A model generated the notes under the pieces. The model saw only the letters and a program-made list of their open reading frames with translations, was not told the origin of the DNA and did not search any database. A stretch of 64,000 bases of DNA from Acanthosepion esculentum (taxonomy: Eukaryota > Mollusca > Cephalopoda > Sepiida > Sepiidae), in assembly GCA_964036315.1 (NCBI GenBank), contig OZ038479.1, positions 58,622,746-58,686,745 of the forward strand. The letters run 5' to 3'. Made by a program: the position numbers and the translations under genes. Below are positions 24,394-36,179 of the stretch, piece after piece; within the stretch, counting starts at the first letter, position 1; each line of letters opens with the position of its first letter.

Positions 24394-24600
24394 TCAAGTT
24401 TTTGGAGTCATGTAAGGTTGAGTTGGGTTTTTTTTTTGTCTTGCTATAATGGCTAATCTTATCAGACTCCGTACTAAAACTCTAACTGATTGATGTTGTA
24501 GTTCTGTTATTTTTTATTACTGTATGCTAAAACTTTAACTGATTGAGCCATTGTAGCCAAACAAAACCAACCCAACCTTACATGATTCCAAAAACTTGAT
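24394..24600. mobile_element. MITE-like inverted-repeat element (~207 bp)
   Basis: The two ends are long imperfect inverted repeats of about 65-70 bp. The left end reads 'tcaagtttttgg' then 'tcatgtaaggttgagttggg'. The right end is the reverse complement of 'tcaagtttttgg', 'tcatgtaaggttgggttgg'. The central spacer is about 65 bp. There is no coding capacity. Long inverted arms with little between them fit a MITE or a small foldback element. No target duplication is obvious. Confidence 0.6.
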
Positions 24601-26645
24601 AAGATCTTTTGCTAAGACAACCTTCTTCAATCTGCCAGCAATACCACAAAACTGGTAGGTGAAAGTTGAACTGGGAAAGCAAAGTGCTTAGAACATGTTG
24701 CCAAAATATGGAAAGGAAACATAGTGCTGGTTTTAGAAGACTTCAAGCATGATCACACTTTGGAGGCAAAGGAGAGGAAGCATGTAAAGTATGCTTGGGA
24801 ATGATTCAGTAGTAAATAAAATGTTAAGCAGCAAACATCCAGAAGGAAACCTGTTGTTTGCAAGCTCGTCCCTTTTCCAGATTCACATGCTGAGTATGAC
24901 ATGAGCTGGTCACCAAAAGTTGAGTTGCTAAGCAACAGAAACTTCAATAGACCAGGAGAAAGTAGAGACATGCAGCAAATAATGCTAACTGGACACAAAC
25001 TTGAACTTTGGTTGAAGGCGAAGAAAAATTTTAAATGACCAAACCCCAGGGAATTGAGTAGAGATAAATTCAAGTAATCAAGAGAGAGAACTAGAGTATT
25101 ATTTAAAATGGGTGATCATGTCTTCAAATATACACTCCAAAAATACAGAAATGGAAGGACAATCAATTTGGAATCCAATATCTTGCTCAGATCAAACTTT
25201 TATAATTCATGTCACTTTCTCAAAGACTGCTAAACTGATGCTTACAGTGACTTGACAGATATCAGAATGCGAATGATACAGGTCTATCCATTTCTATATA
25301 TATAAATGTATGGTGACACAACCTGCCTAATTGAATTGATTAGAGGGAGTAATCAATAAAATGTGTCTCTTCTTTTTTTGATTGCTACAGTAATCAATGA
25401 AAGTCTCAATGTCGTCAATCAGGATAGTCATCTCCCATCCAGATACCTTCAGGTAACATGTCTGTCTGCAGACCTGACAGAAATCAGTACAGTTTGGCTG
25501 GGATATCCTACTACTATTTTGATCTCTATAGTAATCAATAAAATGTATTTTGTTACATTCTTCCTAAAAACCAGATCACCTTCTGATTCATGCTACACTA
25601 CTTTTCACTACTGGCTGAATATGAACAATCCGAACACGCAAAACTGAACTAAAATTCCATCAACTACACAAGGCTTCACACATAGCTTCTGTTTTTACTC
25701 ATACGCTCAAAGAAAAATAAGAAATACAATTTTTTAAATAAGATCATTTTGGCAAGACAGCCTTGTCTACCAGCAATGTTACAAACCTTGGAGCTGAAAG
25801 TTGAACTGGGAAAGCAAAGTGAAGTTCTTAGAAAATGTTGCCAAATCATGGAAGGAAAAATGGTTTCTGGTTTAGGAAGAAATCAAGCACTTTGGAGAAA
25901 AATGAGTGGTAGAATGTAAAGTATACTTGGGAAAGATTCACTAGCGAATAAAATGTTAAGCAGCAAACATCCAGAACGAAATCAGTTCTTTGCAAGCTCG
26001 TCCCTTTTCTGAACTCAAATGCTGAGGATCACATGGGCCGGTCACTAAAAGTCAGCCAACTTGAGTCTTGAAGCAAGAGAAGCTTCAATAGATCAGGAGA
26101 AAGTAGAAACATGCAGCAGATAATGCTAACAGAACTTTCATTGAAGTCTGCGCATTGTTGAAAAATCTTAAATGCCCAAACACCAGCGAAATGAGTACTG
26201 ATAAATCCAAGTACTCAAGAGAGAGAACTAGTGTGTTATTCAAAATGGGTGATCATGCATTTAAATATACATTCTAAAAATACAGAAATAAAAGGATAAT
26301 CAATCTGAATTCCAATATCTTGCTCAGATCAAACTTTGATGATTCATATTACTTTCTCAAAGACTGCCAAACTGATCCTTGTACTGACTTTTCAGATAGC
26401 AGAATGTGATTGATACAGGTCTATCCATTTCTTACCATAACAGTTTCAAAGTTTCCAATCAGGATAGTGTCATCTTCCATCAAGACACCTTCGGACAACA
26501 TATATCTCTGCAGACCTGGCAGAAATCAGTACAGCTTGGCTGGAATATCCTACTACAGCTACCGTACTCATTTCATCTTACACTTTTGGATGATTGCTTA
26601 TTTTGATCTCTACATAATTCTCTTAACAGAATGAATTTCATTTTT
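24601..26645 (+). repeat. tandem duplication, two ~1-kb units
   Basis: Unit 1 (about 24605-25690) and unit 2 (about 25740-26645) share their order of blocks: 'gaaagttgaactgggaaagc', 'aaaatgttaagcagcaaaca' followed by 'tccagaa', 'gcaagctcgtcccttttc', 'atttaaaatgggtgatcatg'-like, 'caatatcttgctcagatcaa', and 'acaggtctatccatttct'. A third, partial copy of the end block lies at about 27085-27195. Short plus-strand peptides such as GDHVFKYTPK can be read but not extended. The element class is unknown. Confidence 0.65.
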
Positions 26646-26649
26646 CTGG

Positions 26650-27665
26650 AATCCTGTACAAGCCACATAGACCAGTTCATGATCCAGAAAGATGCCACAT
26701 TCTAGTTCTATACAGCAGTGAAGATAAATGAAGTGAATAAAGAACAAAAGTTTTGCTAAGTCTTTCAAGAATTATCGAAAGAATAGAAAAATCATTGTTT
26801 ATTTGAAATAATTTCCTTTTGTGTTGCAAAGAATAATGCACAATATAAAATGACTAAGGTATGTTTAAAAAATATTTCTAATATCTGAAATGACATTATT
26901 CTTTTAGAGATCATTCTTTCTGCTTACACTCATTCAGCAGAATGCTAAATGTAAGTTTGGCAGAAAATCAACACAAAGAATGAAAGCAAAATTGTATAGC
27001 AAAGCATGGGTACATTTACACATCTTAAGAAAATTTTCCAACACTTACAAGCTTCCAAGTCCACGTAATTCTAAGCTTTTTACTAGAGATTAAACACAAA
27101 ACCAAACTGATGCTCACACTAACTTGCCAGACATCAGAAAGCAACTAGTACAGGTCTGTCTATTTCTATGCATGTAAATGTATGGTGACACCACCTACTT
27201 TTTCTATTGTAACCTGTAATTTACTAATATTACTCTTTAATTTACTAGTAAAATTTGAAACACATCTGTCAGAAAAGTATTGGATTATAAAGAGAATTTT
27301 AAATTTGTTGGTTTTTGTTGAAAATTTCTTAGAGCTACAAGAAACAGTAAATTGTTGAGAGCCATGGTTGTTCACATTCTGAGGCAGGGGTTTCAAACTT
27401 AAGAACATAAAGCTCTTAACACAGTGAATGAGAAGTTGCCCCAACACCAGGGAGTGGCCATCAGTTCGACTAGTGAGGACATCAACTCCATAGGAAATCA
27501 CTTGTAGAAGCTTATGTTCTTGTATTAAAATTAGTTTTGCATTATATTCGTAAATGGGTACAGCTGCTAAAATTTTCAACTGAGATTAGCTTTGATTAGT
27601 ATGCTTTCACAAATTTATTTCTCCTTATGAAAAGAAGAAAAAAAAGACATTTGTATATGGTTATT
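26650..27665. other. unassigned; one unrecognised minus-strand ORF
   Basis: The minus strand has a 137-codon open frame at 27166-27579 that begins MKILAAVPIYEYNAK and runs into the shared 'ggtctgtctatttctatgca' repeat block at its 3' end. I recognise no domain, and the 3' overlap with a repeat argues against a real gene. The rest (26650-27085) shows nothing. Confidence 0.2.
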
Positions 27666-27678
27666 CTTCAGTGCGTAT

Positions 27679-27852
27679 TCACATGTGGTCCACTAAATTT
27701 GACTTTTCTGGAAATGCAGATCCACAAACTTCACAACAATATGGTTTCTCTCTAGTGTATGTTTGCATATGCCTCACCAAAAGTGACTTCCGTAAAAATG
27801 CAGATTCACAACGTTCACAAGAATATGGTGTCTTTCTAATGTGCCTTCCCAT
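27679..27852 (-). pseudogene. two-finger ZNF relic (unit C)
   Basis: A truncated paralogue of the ZNF arrays. From the Met equivalent to the METE start (here MGRHIRKTPYSC), finger 1 reads C-ERC-ESAFLRKSLLVRHMQTY. The last zinc-binding His is changed to Tyr and the linker is altered (TREKPYCC). Finger 2 (CEVCGSAFPEKSNLVDHM) is cut by a TGA before its second His, after which the frame is lost. An upstream ATG at 27906 would add 18 residues homologous to the non-coding leader of A and B. Only one finger framework is close to intact, so this is a pseudogene. Its position between A and B on the same strand marks it as a partial duplicate. Confidence 0.8.
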
Positions 27853-27854
27853 CT

Positions 27855-28450
27855 GGCCTTTTAAGTCTGACTTCACAACAGAGATTAGCACAGGCCACAC
27901 AAGCATCCTATATCAAATGTCCTGTCTCTCCTGCTTATTCATATATAACACTTAATTTGTTTTTGTAAAGACAAAGCACACATTTCACAGGACATCATTT
28001 CTTGCCACATCTTCAAGGAAAGTGAAATGCCTTTCCTTCATAGAATTTCTCAATAATTACCATTGCGATTTTTGTACAGCTGGAACAAAAAGCAATAAAA
28101 GATATATTAAGTGAGGGACTGTATAATATATAAAAGCAGCCTATATTATAATAGACACATGTAGTTATGTATTAAGGTTAGTTCACTAATGCAGCAGCAG
28201 CCAGTGAAGATCAAACATAGAAAAATTTAGATAAACCTCTGGCTGTCAATAGAGGTATCAACATATAATCAAAACATCTACATCTGTGTTAAAAAGTACC
28301 TTTCTTCAATATTTTATACTAAAAGTATATATTTGTTTCAAATCATGATACCTAAGGTTTAAAATGAACTTTTGAAAATGAAAAAGTCTTTGTTGAAGCT
28401 TTTGTTTTAGCTTTACTTTGAAGCTAATTGATTAAATTTAATGTTTACAA
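27855..28450 (-). repeat. upstream flank of unit C, shared with A and B
   Basis: Matches 14270-14660 and 40950-41340. Landmarks are 'gaagtcagacttaaaaggcc' (minus), 'tgcttattcatatataacac', 'ttgtacagctgga', and 'aataaaagatatattaa' followed by 'gag.cagtctat..tataatagac'. It then passes into the 'aaggtttaaaatgaa' repeat seen near 20330 and 50170. Confidence 0.6.
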
Positions 28451-28599
28451 TAAGCAAAATACTTTGCTGTATTGGAAATTAACTGGAAAGGAGTTTTCAT
28501 TTTTAAATTGTCTCAATAGATGATTTTAGTGCTATTTTTAACCATCCATCACTGTGAAAGAAAATTAAGTTAACTAATTTTACTTAGAATAACATTTTG

Positions 28600-28870
28600 A
28601 CCCATAGCTGAGGATAATGGGATGTGTTAAATGTGTTCTGGTAAAAGACATGATCCACATAATGTTGAAACAAAAACGTTCACACTATTTACAGGTCTCA
28701 TTGAATCTGCCCCCAGGAATTGAATAAAGAGTCTGGTTCAAATTTCCATTGAAGTTACTGGATTCAACAAGCATTACCTGAAGAAGGCCGGAAGGCATCA
28801 GCCGAAATGTGTATATGACAATCAATCATCTCAGAAATATAGACAGATGACACAAAATCATTCTAGGAAA
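28600..28870 (+). other. possible Penelope pseudo-LTR remnant with hammerhead-like core
   Basis: At 28778-28806 the plus strand reads CTGAAGA, then a GGC/GCC-closed loop, then GAAA. This is the conserved core order of hammerhead ribozymes found in Penelope pseudo-LTRs. Helix I and III partners are weak here. A 22-bp block after it (about 28829-28850, 'atctcagaaatatagacag') recurs exactly beside the second Penelope RT fragment at about 55153. That association supports a Penelope origin, but it is inference. Confidence 0.35.
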
Positions 28871-29189
28871 GTTTTAAAACCTTTAAAGCTGGTTCTTTGT
28901 CTGATCTGGTTGTGTAATATTTGCAAATGTTTTTCAAAGCTACATTTGCAAAAATATGAGCATGCTTTCTCTCCATGTTGAAAAAATGAAACTCAGAAAT
29001 AAGCATAAAAATGTTACTTAATGATTTATAACACACTTTTTCCTTTATTGTATGGAAAAGGATGAAGCAAAAATAACCACAGTCAATTGAATTGGTATAT
29101 TTTCCATACTTTTCATAATAAAAATGGGTTTCATATTCACTGGGTTATCATTTCTTGTAATATATTCAGCTATGTATGTGAGAGACATT
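28871..29189. other. no gene recognised
   Basis: AT-rich sequence with no frame or repeat that I can assign. Confidence 0.4.
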
Positions 29190-29700
29190 TTTATTTCATC
29201 AGAAAGAAATGTTTCTAAATTTTCCAGACTGTCAAATATTTCTGAACCTTCCTCATAAAGTTTATAGGGACAAAATTATAGTGACCTGGCTTAACATCAA
29301 TATGTACATTCTGATTTAAAAGTAAAGATGTCTGCTTAATATGCAGCTTTTCAATACAGTGTTGCACATTTATAAAGTAGGTGCCACCTGATCCTTGACA
29401 AAGCTTACTAAATTCTTTTTCTAATGGATCAGTTGTAAATTGCCCAAGTAGCACATATTTGTGGCTTGTAGCTAAAAGGTGTACTGTAGACATAGACTAA
29501 CAATTCCATTGCAAGTATGGTGTATGGTTGTAGCAGTGTGTTTGGATAACTGTTTTAGGATTACCTTGACTGTCAGCCATATTAAGAGCTATTTGACCAA
29601 ACTCAATTATAAAATCAAGTCGGCTGTCATTCAGAGATCTGATTCAGCTTGTAGGGGCATCGTTGCGTAGTTTATCAATTTGAAATGCCTTAACATTTAA
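29190..29700 (-). pseudogene. P-element/THAP9-like transposase C-terminal fragment
   Basis: This minus-strand relic carries the late conserved region of P-superfamily (THAP9-like) DNA transposases. The clear block is HKYVLLGQFTTDPLEKEFSK, then LCQGSGGTYFINVQ, then a helix EKLHIKQTSLLLNQNV. The family pattern is '.Y.L.G.F.TDPLE..F...R...G.....V.....', where the Asp-Pro-Leu-Glu motif is strongly conserved. Further upstream on the strand (29500-29700) another frame still encodes pieces such as THHTCNGIVSLC-like and LDFIIEFGQIALN, so the coding region is broken by a stop (after the Tyr-Thr-Phe codons) and a frameshift. No THAP domain, RNase H core or terminal repeats were found. It is a dead 3' fragment. 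Confidence 0.72.
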
Positions 29701-30029
29701 AAATTTCTATCATGTCAATACCTTGTTTATGAAGATGGCAGTATCATTGTTATCGGCACTTATTTCAGACTGAGTGAAAAGTTTTTTTGGTTTGTTTTCC
29801 TGAAAACACTCTGAGGCAAGAATAAACCTGTCGTCTTTCTATTGGCTTTGAAGCAATGGAAATTTCATTTAACTCTGAAAGTTTATCTCATCTCCCAAAT
29901 TCAAAATAATTAACCGTATGTGTCCATTTTGCAACTCGTTTTTTTTACTCCATTATCATCAAATCTCACTCAGTCTTAGAATTAACAAAAGAGTTTACGT
30001 TTTGGTTTTAAAATATAACGAACATAATA

Positions 30030-30446
30030 ATAACAAAATTTCTATGAGGCATGTTAGATATTGCGCAGTCATCAAGGTCACAGGTCAACAAATGTGACCA
30101 ACTTCTAAAATGTTTGCGTAAACAAGTATGGAGCATCAAAACTATTACACTCAATTCACACTTAATTAACCAATAGTTATAGAATATTATTTTTATTCTA
30201 AAGGATTTTATAAAAGTTAGTAGAATGAATAATTTAAGGAGTATAAAAAGGAAATTAAGATCAAATTAAAAATGTAGCATGAGGGAATGAAACTGACCTT
30301 CTAAAATATTTCCACAATAATACTTACTAAAAAATATCTGTTCCATTCAACATAATATTAATTTCCAATGAATTCAGATAATGACCTGTATTTTGGTACA
30401 TTTTTTAAACAGCAATTTCTGTTGTTTTTCTTTATTGATATTGTTA
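30030..30446. repeat. distal flank of unit B (left of insertion)
   Basis: Similar to the flank near 6440-6545 and also to 31890-32520 and 6790-7280, so the flank itself contains an older internal duplication. Shared blocks are 'gtcatcaaggtcacaggtca', 'tctaaaatatttccacaata', and 'gaattcagataatgacctg'. No gene was found. Confidence 0.6.
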
Positions 30447-31665
30447 TGTTGCAGAACTCCTGGAGGGGGTGCAATATAAAATAATATATATGGCCTCTGT
30501 GTCCAAATAAAGATGTGTCACAGGAGGCCCACAAACATTTAAAAATAAAAGACATGAATTTGACAGGTCAACAAGAGGACAAACTTAAATTAATACAAAA
30601 TTTATTATTTAAATTAATACAAAGTCCAACAATGAACCTTCCATAGTATTTAATCCAAGTGCACAGAAAAGGTTAGTTGAAGCCTGGACAATAGGCATGA
30701 AGCAACTTTCTAAACCAGGTGAGTTACATTGACAGGAAATGCTGGAAGCTGACAGGTAAAGTACTGGTAGTGCATTTACAATGAGCAGTTGAAGATAGGC
30801 CAAAACAGCTGTACTGTTCGGTGCAGACATTGTAATAAACCAAGTGATTAGGTCGAAAAGAAATGCTGGAGATTGATAATTGAAAGTAGGCCTAAATAGC
30901 TGTATTGTCCGGTGCAGGCACTCTAATGAACCAAGTGAGTTAGGTTGAAATTGGAATGCCATGAATGGGCTCTCCATATATAGCTGGAAGTAAATAACTG
31001 TAGTGGCCATTAAATGTGCAAGCTCAGAAAAGCCTGAAGTAAGAGGCTGTTGTGACCATTGTATGGGCAGGTCCAGAAATACCAGGAGTAGGAGGGGCAT
31101 TTAGCCATTGCAAGGGCAGGATTGAAAGCCAGAAGAAGAAAGCTGACGTGTCTAGTGTACACGCAGGCCAGAAATGGCTGAAGTAAGAATGCCAGAAGAT
31201 AAGGGAGTGTGGTAGCCAAAAGTAATAAAGGTCAGAAATGCCAGAAGTAAGAGTAGACTGAAAAGTTTCCAACTAGCATCCAGTTGGCAGAACAAAAATA
31301 AATGGGCTGTAACTAAATACAGAACCAGTCCAAGCGCACTGGTCACAAGGATCAAGGACCTACATTTCTCTTCCTCCTTGATCAGTGAAAAGTCATCGGG
31401 TTATATGACAAGGGTGTATAAGAACATTACCTGCTAAGTACTTAAAATCTAAAAGAAATAAATCCTGAGTTGTTACGAAGTATAAAACGTATTATAGAAT
31501 GTTCATGAAGAGTAATTAGATTATGTTAATAATAATCAAGCAACTAAAGAGAAACGAGGTTGTTATATTAGAATATGGGATGATGCAACGAAGAAAAGGC
31601 CAAGGTCTTGAAGAAATATTGCGTCTGCCATGATCTCATGAACAGAGTAGCAAAGGGTTACAATA
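30447..31665. mobile_element. 1.2-kb insertion in unit B (LTR-like start)
   Basis: Comparison with unit A ('tttattgatatggttaatag' at about 6531) shows that extra DNA starts after 30446 and ends at about 31665, with GTTA on both sides (30443-30446 and 31666-31669). It begins TGTTGCAGAA, the same ten bases that begin the 2.2-kb element at 56418, and the first 90 bp share further blocks ('aagatgtgtca'). The body has diverged internal repeats ('agaaatgcc/gctgaagtaag'). Minus-strand frames (30609-31355) are rich in L, S and F and resemble nothing known. The start fits a solo LTR, but the right end does not read CA, so the class is uncertain. Confidence 0.55.
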
Positions 31666-34600
31666 GTTAATAGGAGAAAAAACGGGAAAAATAAAATTTA
31701 GATATTTTTAAAACATTAGCATGTTCACTCGTCATTTATCGAACATTAGCACTAGGCATAAAATAGAAACAAGCTTAGAAATCTCTTAAAAATCCAATAT
31801 TATGCTTAGTGATTTCTTTCCAAGTAAATTATAAAATATAACGATTAATTAACTAAATTAAAATAGGATTTACTTTTTAGTTAAAATATACTATGGTAAT
31901 GATAGCAGCATTTTTCTTATGCATCGTATTGTGCAGTAATCAAGGTCACAGGACAAAAGTCAAAACTACAACACTCTAGAAACTGACATTGTTTCCAAAA
32001 AATTATCTTTATGCTTAATTAATCAAAATTTCTAGAATATTATTTTTAAGACTTTTATAAATGTTTTAGTATAATGAATAATTTCCTTTTTATACTCTAT
32101 TATGCATATATTCTAGAATATTATTTTTAAGACTTTTATAAATGTTTTAGTATAATGAATAATTTCATTTTTATACTCTATTATGCATATATTCTAGAAT
32201 ATTATTTTTAAGACTTTTATAAATGTTTTAGTATAATGAATAATTTCATTTTTATACTCTATTATGCATATAAAAGGGGAATTTTAAATGGTACTTCTGA
32301 ATTTAATCTATTGCATTCATTTTGTGGGTAGGAAAAGTAAATGTAGTCTGAAGGAGTGAGGCTGACTCTCCAAAATACTTCCACAATATTTGTTAAAATA
32401 TCTGTCCTGTTCAGCATAAAATTCATTCATTATTGAATCAATAATGAAAATTTCATTGAATTCAGATAATTACCTGATATTTGGTACATTTTAAAAAAAA
32501 CTGTAGGTTTTGTTCTTTTCTCCTAGCTTCATTATTGAAAATGTGTACGTATTTAGTTGATACCTAAATTTTAATCTTCAATTTTAATTAATCAATTTTC
32601 AACGTATATTCTCCTCTTACGACCATCCCCCAGAACTTCTGACCGAACCAAATGCTGATTATCTTGCACAAACCGCCCATCCAACTATGGATCACTGAGA
32701 TCTCGGGAGGTTGATCAAACAAAACAAGAAAGTAAAAAACAAGAAAGAGGTGAGAGTCTACTAACATAACTAATATAACATCATGTGAAAATACGACATA
32801 ATAGCATCATACAAATATATTTCAATTACTTCTTATTACATATCACTTTTGTCTGAACTCCTTATTTATTAAATATTTGAAAATTGTGGCACACCTTATT
32901 CTGGAGGCAGAAATAGTTGAAAATGCAGGAAGATGGATTGAAAAGTTGAGAAGAAAATTAAAATGAAATGCATTGAAAAATCATGTTTTTGAAATAATTC
33001 CAAGGAGAATCAAACCCAAATTTAACTAGACAGAATTCAGTAAGTTTGAGTAAAACCAAGACTACACATCCTTTTCCACTTCCTGCCAATAAGAAGGGAA
33101 CCATGACTCTGCCAGATAAAATAAAATTGTGTTGACAATAAAGAAACCAGGGTGGCCACCAAAATAAATAACATTCATGATTCCTCCAGATAGAAAGGTC
33201 ACCCCCCACCAAAAAAAACATCTAAATCAATTACCTAGAAGAATAGTATCCCCACACTTGTAGAGACCAAATGGATGTGTTTGTCATTTAAGTGACATTC
33301 ATTAATTAAAAAAAAATTCTCTAATTTCAGTTATTTACCCCAGCTATTTGCCCATAGCTAGGACATTCACAGGTGTACCATCCCAGGTCAAGAGGTGATT
33401 CCATGCTTCTCAATACCTCCTAATCAGAGGTCTTGCTGCTGGATGTAGTTTATCATCACACCTAGGATAAAAATTAATCTGGAAAAATATTAAATGTCAC
33501 CTTCTATCTAAACATTGCCTTATTATTCTTCATAAATGGGAAGATAGCTTTACCAAAGAACAAAATTTTGGAGTGCTACTTTCTAGAAAATTCTAACAGA
33601 TCAAATAAAAATAAAAAACTGAACATTATGTTGAGAGAGGAAAACAGTCTTAACCAATCCAATGATAGAAATGATCAGATATAGATCTATCAAAATTTTA
33701 TGATATAACTATTTTTTTGTTAATAGGTTTACCAAAGAGCAGAAAATATTTTTTCTGTTCTCATCATAAACAACATAAATGCATACAAATAAGTTATATG
33801 AAGAATATGACTGAATTAACAAACATACTAACACAATGGTAATTATCCAAATCTAAAAACACAAACATCATAAACTATATGAAAGCATAAAAATAAATTA
33901 TAGCAAGAATATGAGTGAATCCACATACAGGATAACAGTAACACACAAACAAAATGGTGACTATCAAAGAGATGAGGACTTGATCAGAGATGTATACAGC
34001 TCAAACAGTGGTTTTCTGCCTCCAGAATAAGGTGTGGGGGTGCCACAATTTTCAAAAATTTAATAAATAAGGAGTTCTGACAAAAGTTATATGTAATAAG
34101 AAGTAATTGAAATATATTTGTATGATGCTATTATGTCGTATTTTCACATGATGTTATATTAACCAACATAGATTTTCAAGAAACAGGTAAGTTAAATAAG
34201 GTGTGAAGCCAGTGAAAATTGCTTGCAATAGCTGGTGATCATAAAAGTTAATACGATCAAAGTAAGATATGGTGAGTGTTCTATTTCTGACTTTCTCATC
34301 ATAAGACTAAAGCTTATTTTATTTCTCAGTATATTCAGTAAAAAATTAAGATTTTTATAAATTAATCTGATAAGTTTAAAGAAAAAAATATGCCACTCAG
34401 TTCTTTTGAATAGTACTGTAAAATACAAATTTCAGAGTGCACATGAAAGGAAATATTTAAAATTATTTCTAGGGTTTCAACTGATAAACTTCTCCATAAT
34501 TTGTTTATCCATGGTACATGCTTGAGGTTGGAAAATGTACAGATATGATCCTTTGATAAAAAGATATAAAATACAATGAAAAAATTGAAAATTTATTCAT

Positions 34601-35915
34601 AATGGTGGTTCATTTGAGAAAATTTAAGACTATGTTGTCTTCAACAAGATAAAACATTGACAAATTATTTGTCCTGGCTTTATTTCATATTTATATAATG
34701 ATAATAAAAAAAATTTGAATACTTAGTAATATATCTCATCACCAATAGGTAACAATTTATAAACTTAACTATTTAAAGTTTATACATGTTCACAGTATAA
34801 AAATCCACATAAAAACAAAATAATACCTTTAATATTGTTTAATAGACTTGAATAATGGTATCATACAAGTGAATGTTTGAAAATGTCGAAAAATGCATAA
34901 AACCTCTTACGCTTCATGACACTAAATAAAGACTTCATGGCACAATGGTAAACAATACAGAATCGGTAAATACTGGTTGAGATAGTTTATGTTCAGTTCA
35001 CACAAACATTTGAAACTTTGAAACCATTTGAAAATCTATTGTTTATATGAAATCAGAAATTAACCTGATCCAAGGAAACATTGATGCTTTGATTTCAATC
35101 AAACATAAAAGTATAAAATATAAACCAAAATTTTCATATAGTGATTTCTGCTGTTTTGATTTGTATGTCAAATTCTTCTCAGAAAGTATTTTATCTGAAA
35201 TAAATATATATTGACCTGATGTTTTGAAATATAGATTTCTTTCATTCATGGATAAAGAAATACATTGCAAATTACATAATCATACAATGTATCTAAAATG
35301 TTCATACACTGAATTGTGCTGTTTTCACCTGTATGCAAATAGCTGTGACTGATCTCCATGAAATTAATATGTATTTTCTCTTTTAATTATATTTCTGCCT
35401 TTATGTTTTCAATGAAAATGCAGATTTCTTCATTTCATCTGTGGCTCTACAGATGTTTGTAGAATTACATTTTGTGAGCACAGTAATTGACAAATAAAAT
35501 GTTGGTTTCTATGACAGCATCTTTATTTTTAAATGAGAACTTTGTAAAGATGTTGCTGCACATGACCTGGATTTACAAGTATGGCATTTTTCCAAGTGCC
35601 TTTTCAATGGAGATTCCCTGAAATTCTGTAAACATATTTTTTTAAAAAAATGGTTTTTCTCCAGTGTATAATACATGTCTATTGAATATTGCAGTCTTTG
35701 GAACTAATTCATTACAGTTTTACAAGAATAGAATCAATATCAAACATGAAATAGGAATGTTTATCAGGTGTGATTTTACACTAATAATGTAGTAAGTAAA
35801 TATACACAATGATAAGGTTTTTATTCACTGTATATTCACATGATGCACCAAACTGATTAGTCTGAAAATGAATATAAGCAAACATCACAATTTTGTTTCT
35901 CCAGTGTGTGTATGT
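31666..35915. repeat. 3' flank of ZNF unit B, duplicated with unit A
   Basis: Collinear with 6530-11950 of unit A in the same orientation. It lacks about 1.2 kb at 33290 and has an 81-bp triplication. No protein gene was found. Near 35640-35910 decayed finger linkers appear ('tttttctccagtg', 'ttgtttctccagtg'). Confidence 0.75.
32030..32272 (+). repeat. 81-bp tandem repeat, three copies
   Basis: Three consecutive, nearly identical 81-bp units start at 32030, 32111 and 32192, each beginning 'ttctagaatattatttttaa' and ending 'tattatgcatata'. The first differs by one base ('cctttt' for 'catttt'). Unit A has a single diverged copy at about 6968-7050, so the triplication arose after the units separated. 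Confidence 0.93.
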
Positions 35916-35918
35916 ATG

Positions 35919-35943
35919 TATATATATATATATATATATATAT
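35919..35943 (+). repeat. TA microsatellite at left edge of Penelope element
   Basis: A (TA)n tract follows a short (TATG)n stretch. The matching place in unit A (about 11932-11946) is a short TATATATA run with no insertion. Confidence 0.9.
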
Positions 35944-36017
35944 GATGAAAATGTGGAAAAGACAAAGCAAAATCCGAATATGTGAGTTTACTGTTTTTAT
36001 TTTGTTTATTGTTTTTT

Positions 36018-36066
36018 CTGCCAAGGTCAGACGTTTCGGTCTAGTAGACCATCTTCAGGACATAGT
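36018..36066 (-). ncRNA. hammerhead ribozyme-like motif in 3' pseudo-LTR
   Basis: On the minus strand: TGTC, CTGAAGA, a GGTC-TACTA-GACC hairpin (helix II, after one extra T), GAAA, then a short helix III. Helix III reads ACGT-CTG-ACCT, with one mismatch compared with the internal copy, and helix I pairs TGTC with GGCA through a G-T. It is probably weakened. Hammerheads in Penelope pseudo-LTRs are established in the literature. Activity of this one is inference. Confidence 0.6.
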
Positions 36067-36179
36067 TAATGGAGACATATTTATATTAAATTTAAGTTAA
36101 ATAAAGAGACGATATATACAGGACTAGTCAGAAACAGAAAAACTGAAATTCTAAAGTCAGAGTTCTCTTTCTTGGATTC

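Noticed and set aside
27166..27579. 137-codon minus-strand frame as a gene
   Set aside because: Its 3' end lies in a block repeated at 25.3 and 26.4 kb and no family motif is visible, so I list the region only as unassigned.
30609..31355. Overlapping minus-strand frames rich in Leu, Ser and Phe (163 codons and shorter)
   Set aside because: They lie wholly inside the 1.2-kb insertion, overlap each other in several frames, and come from internal repeats.
32030..32272. CRISPR-like repeat array
   Set aside because: The three 81-bp units are directly tandem with no unique spacers, and the DNA is from an animal.
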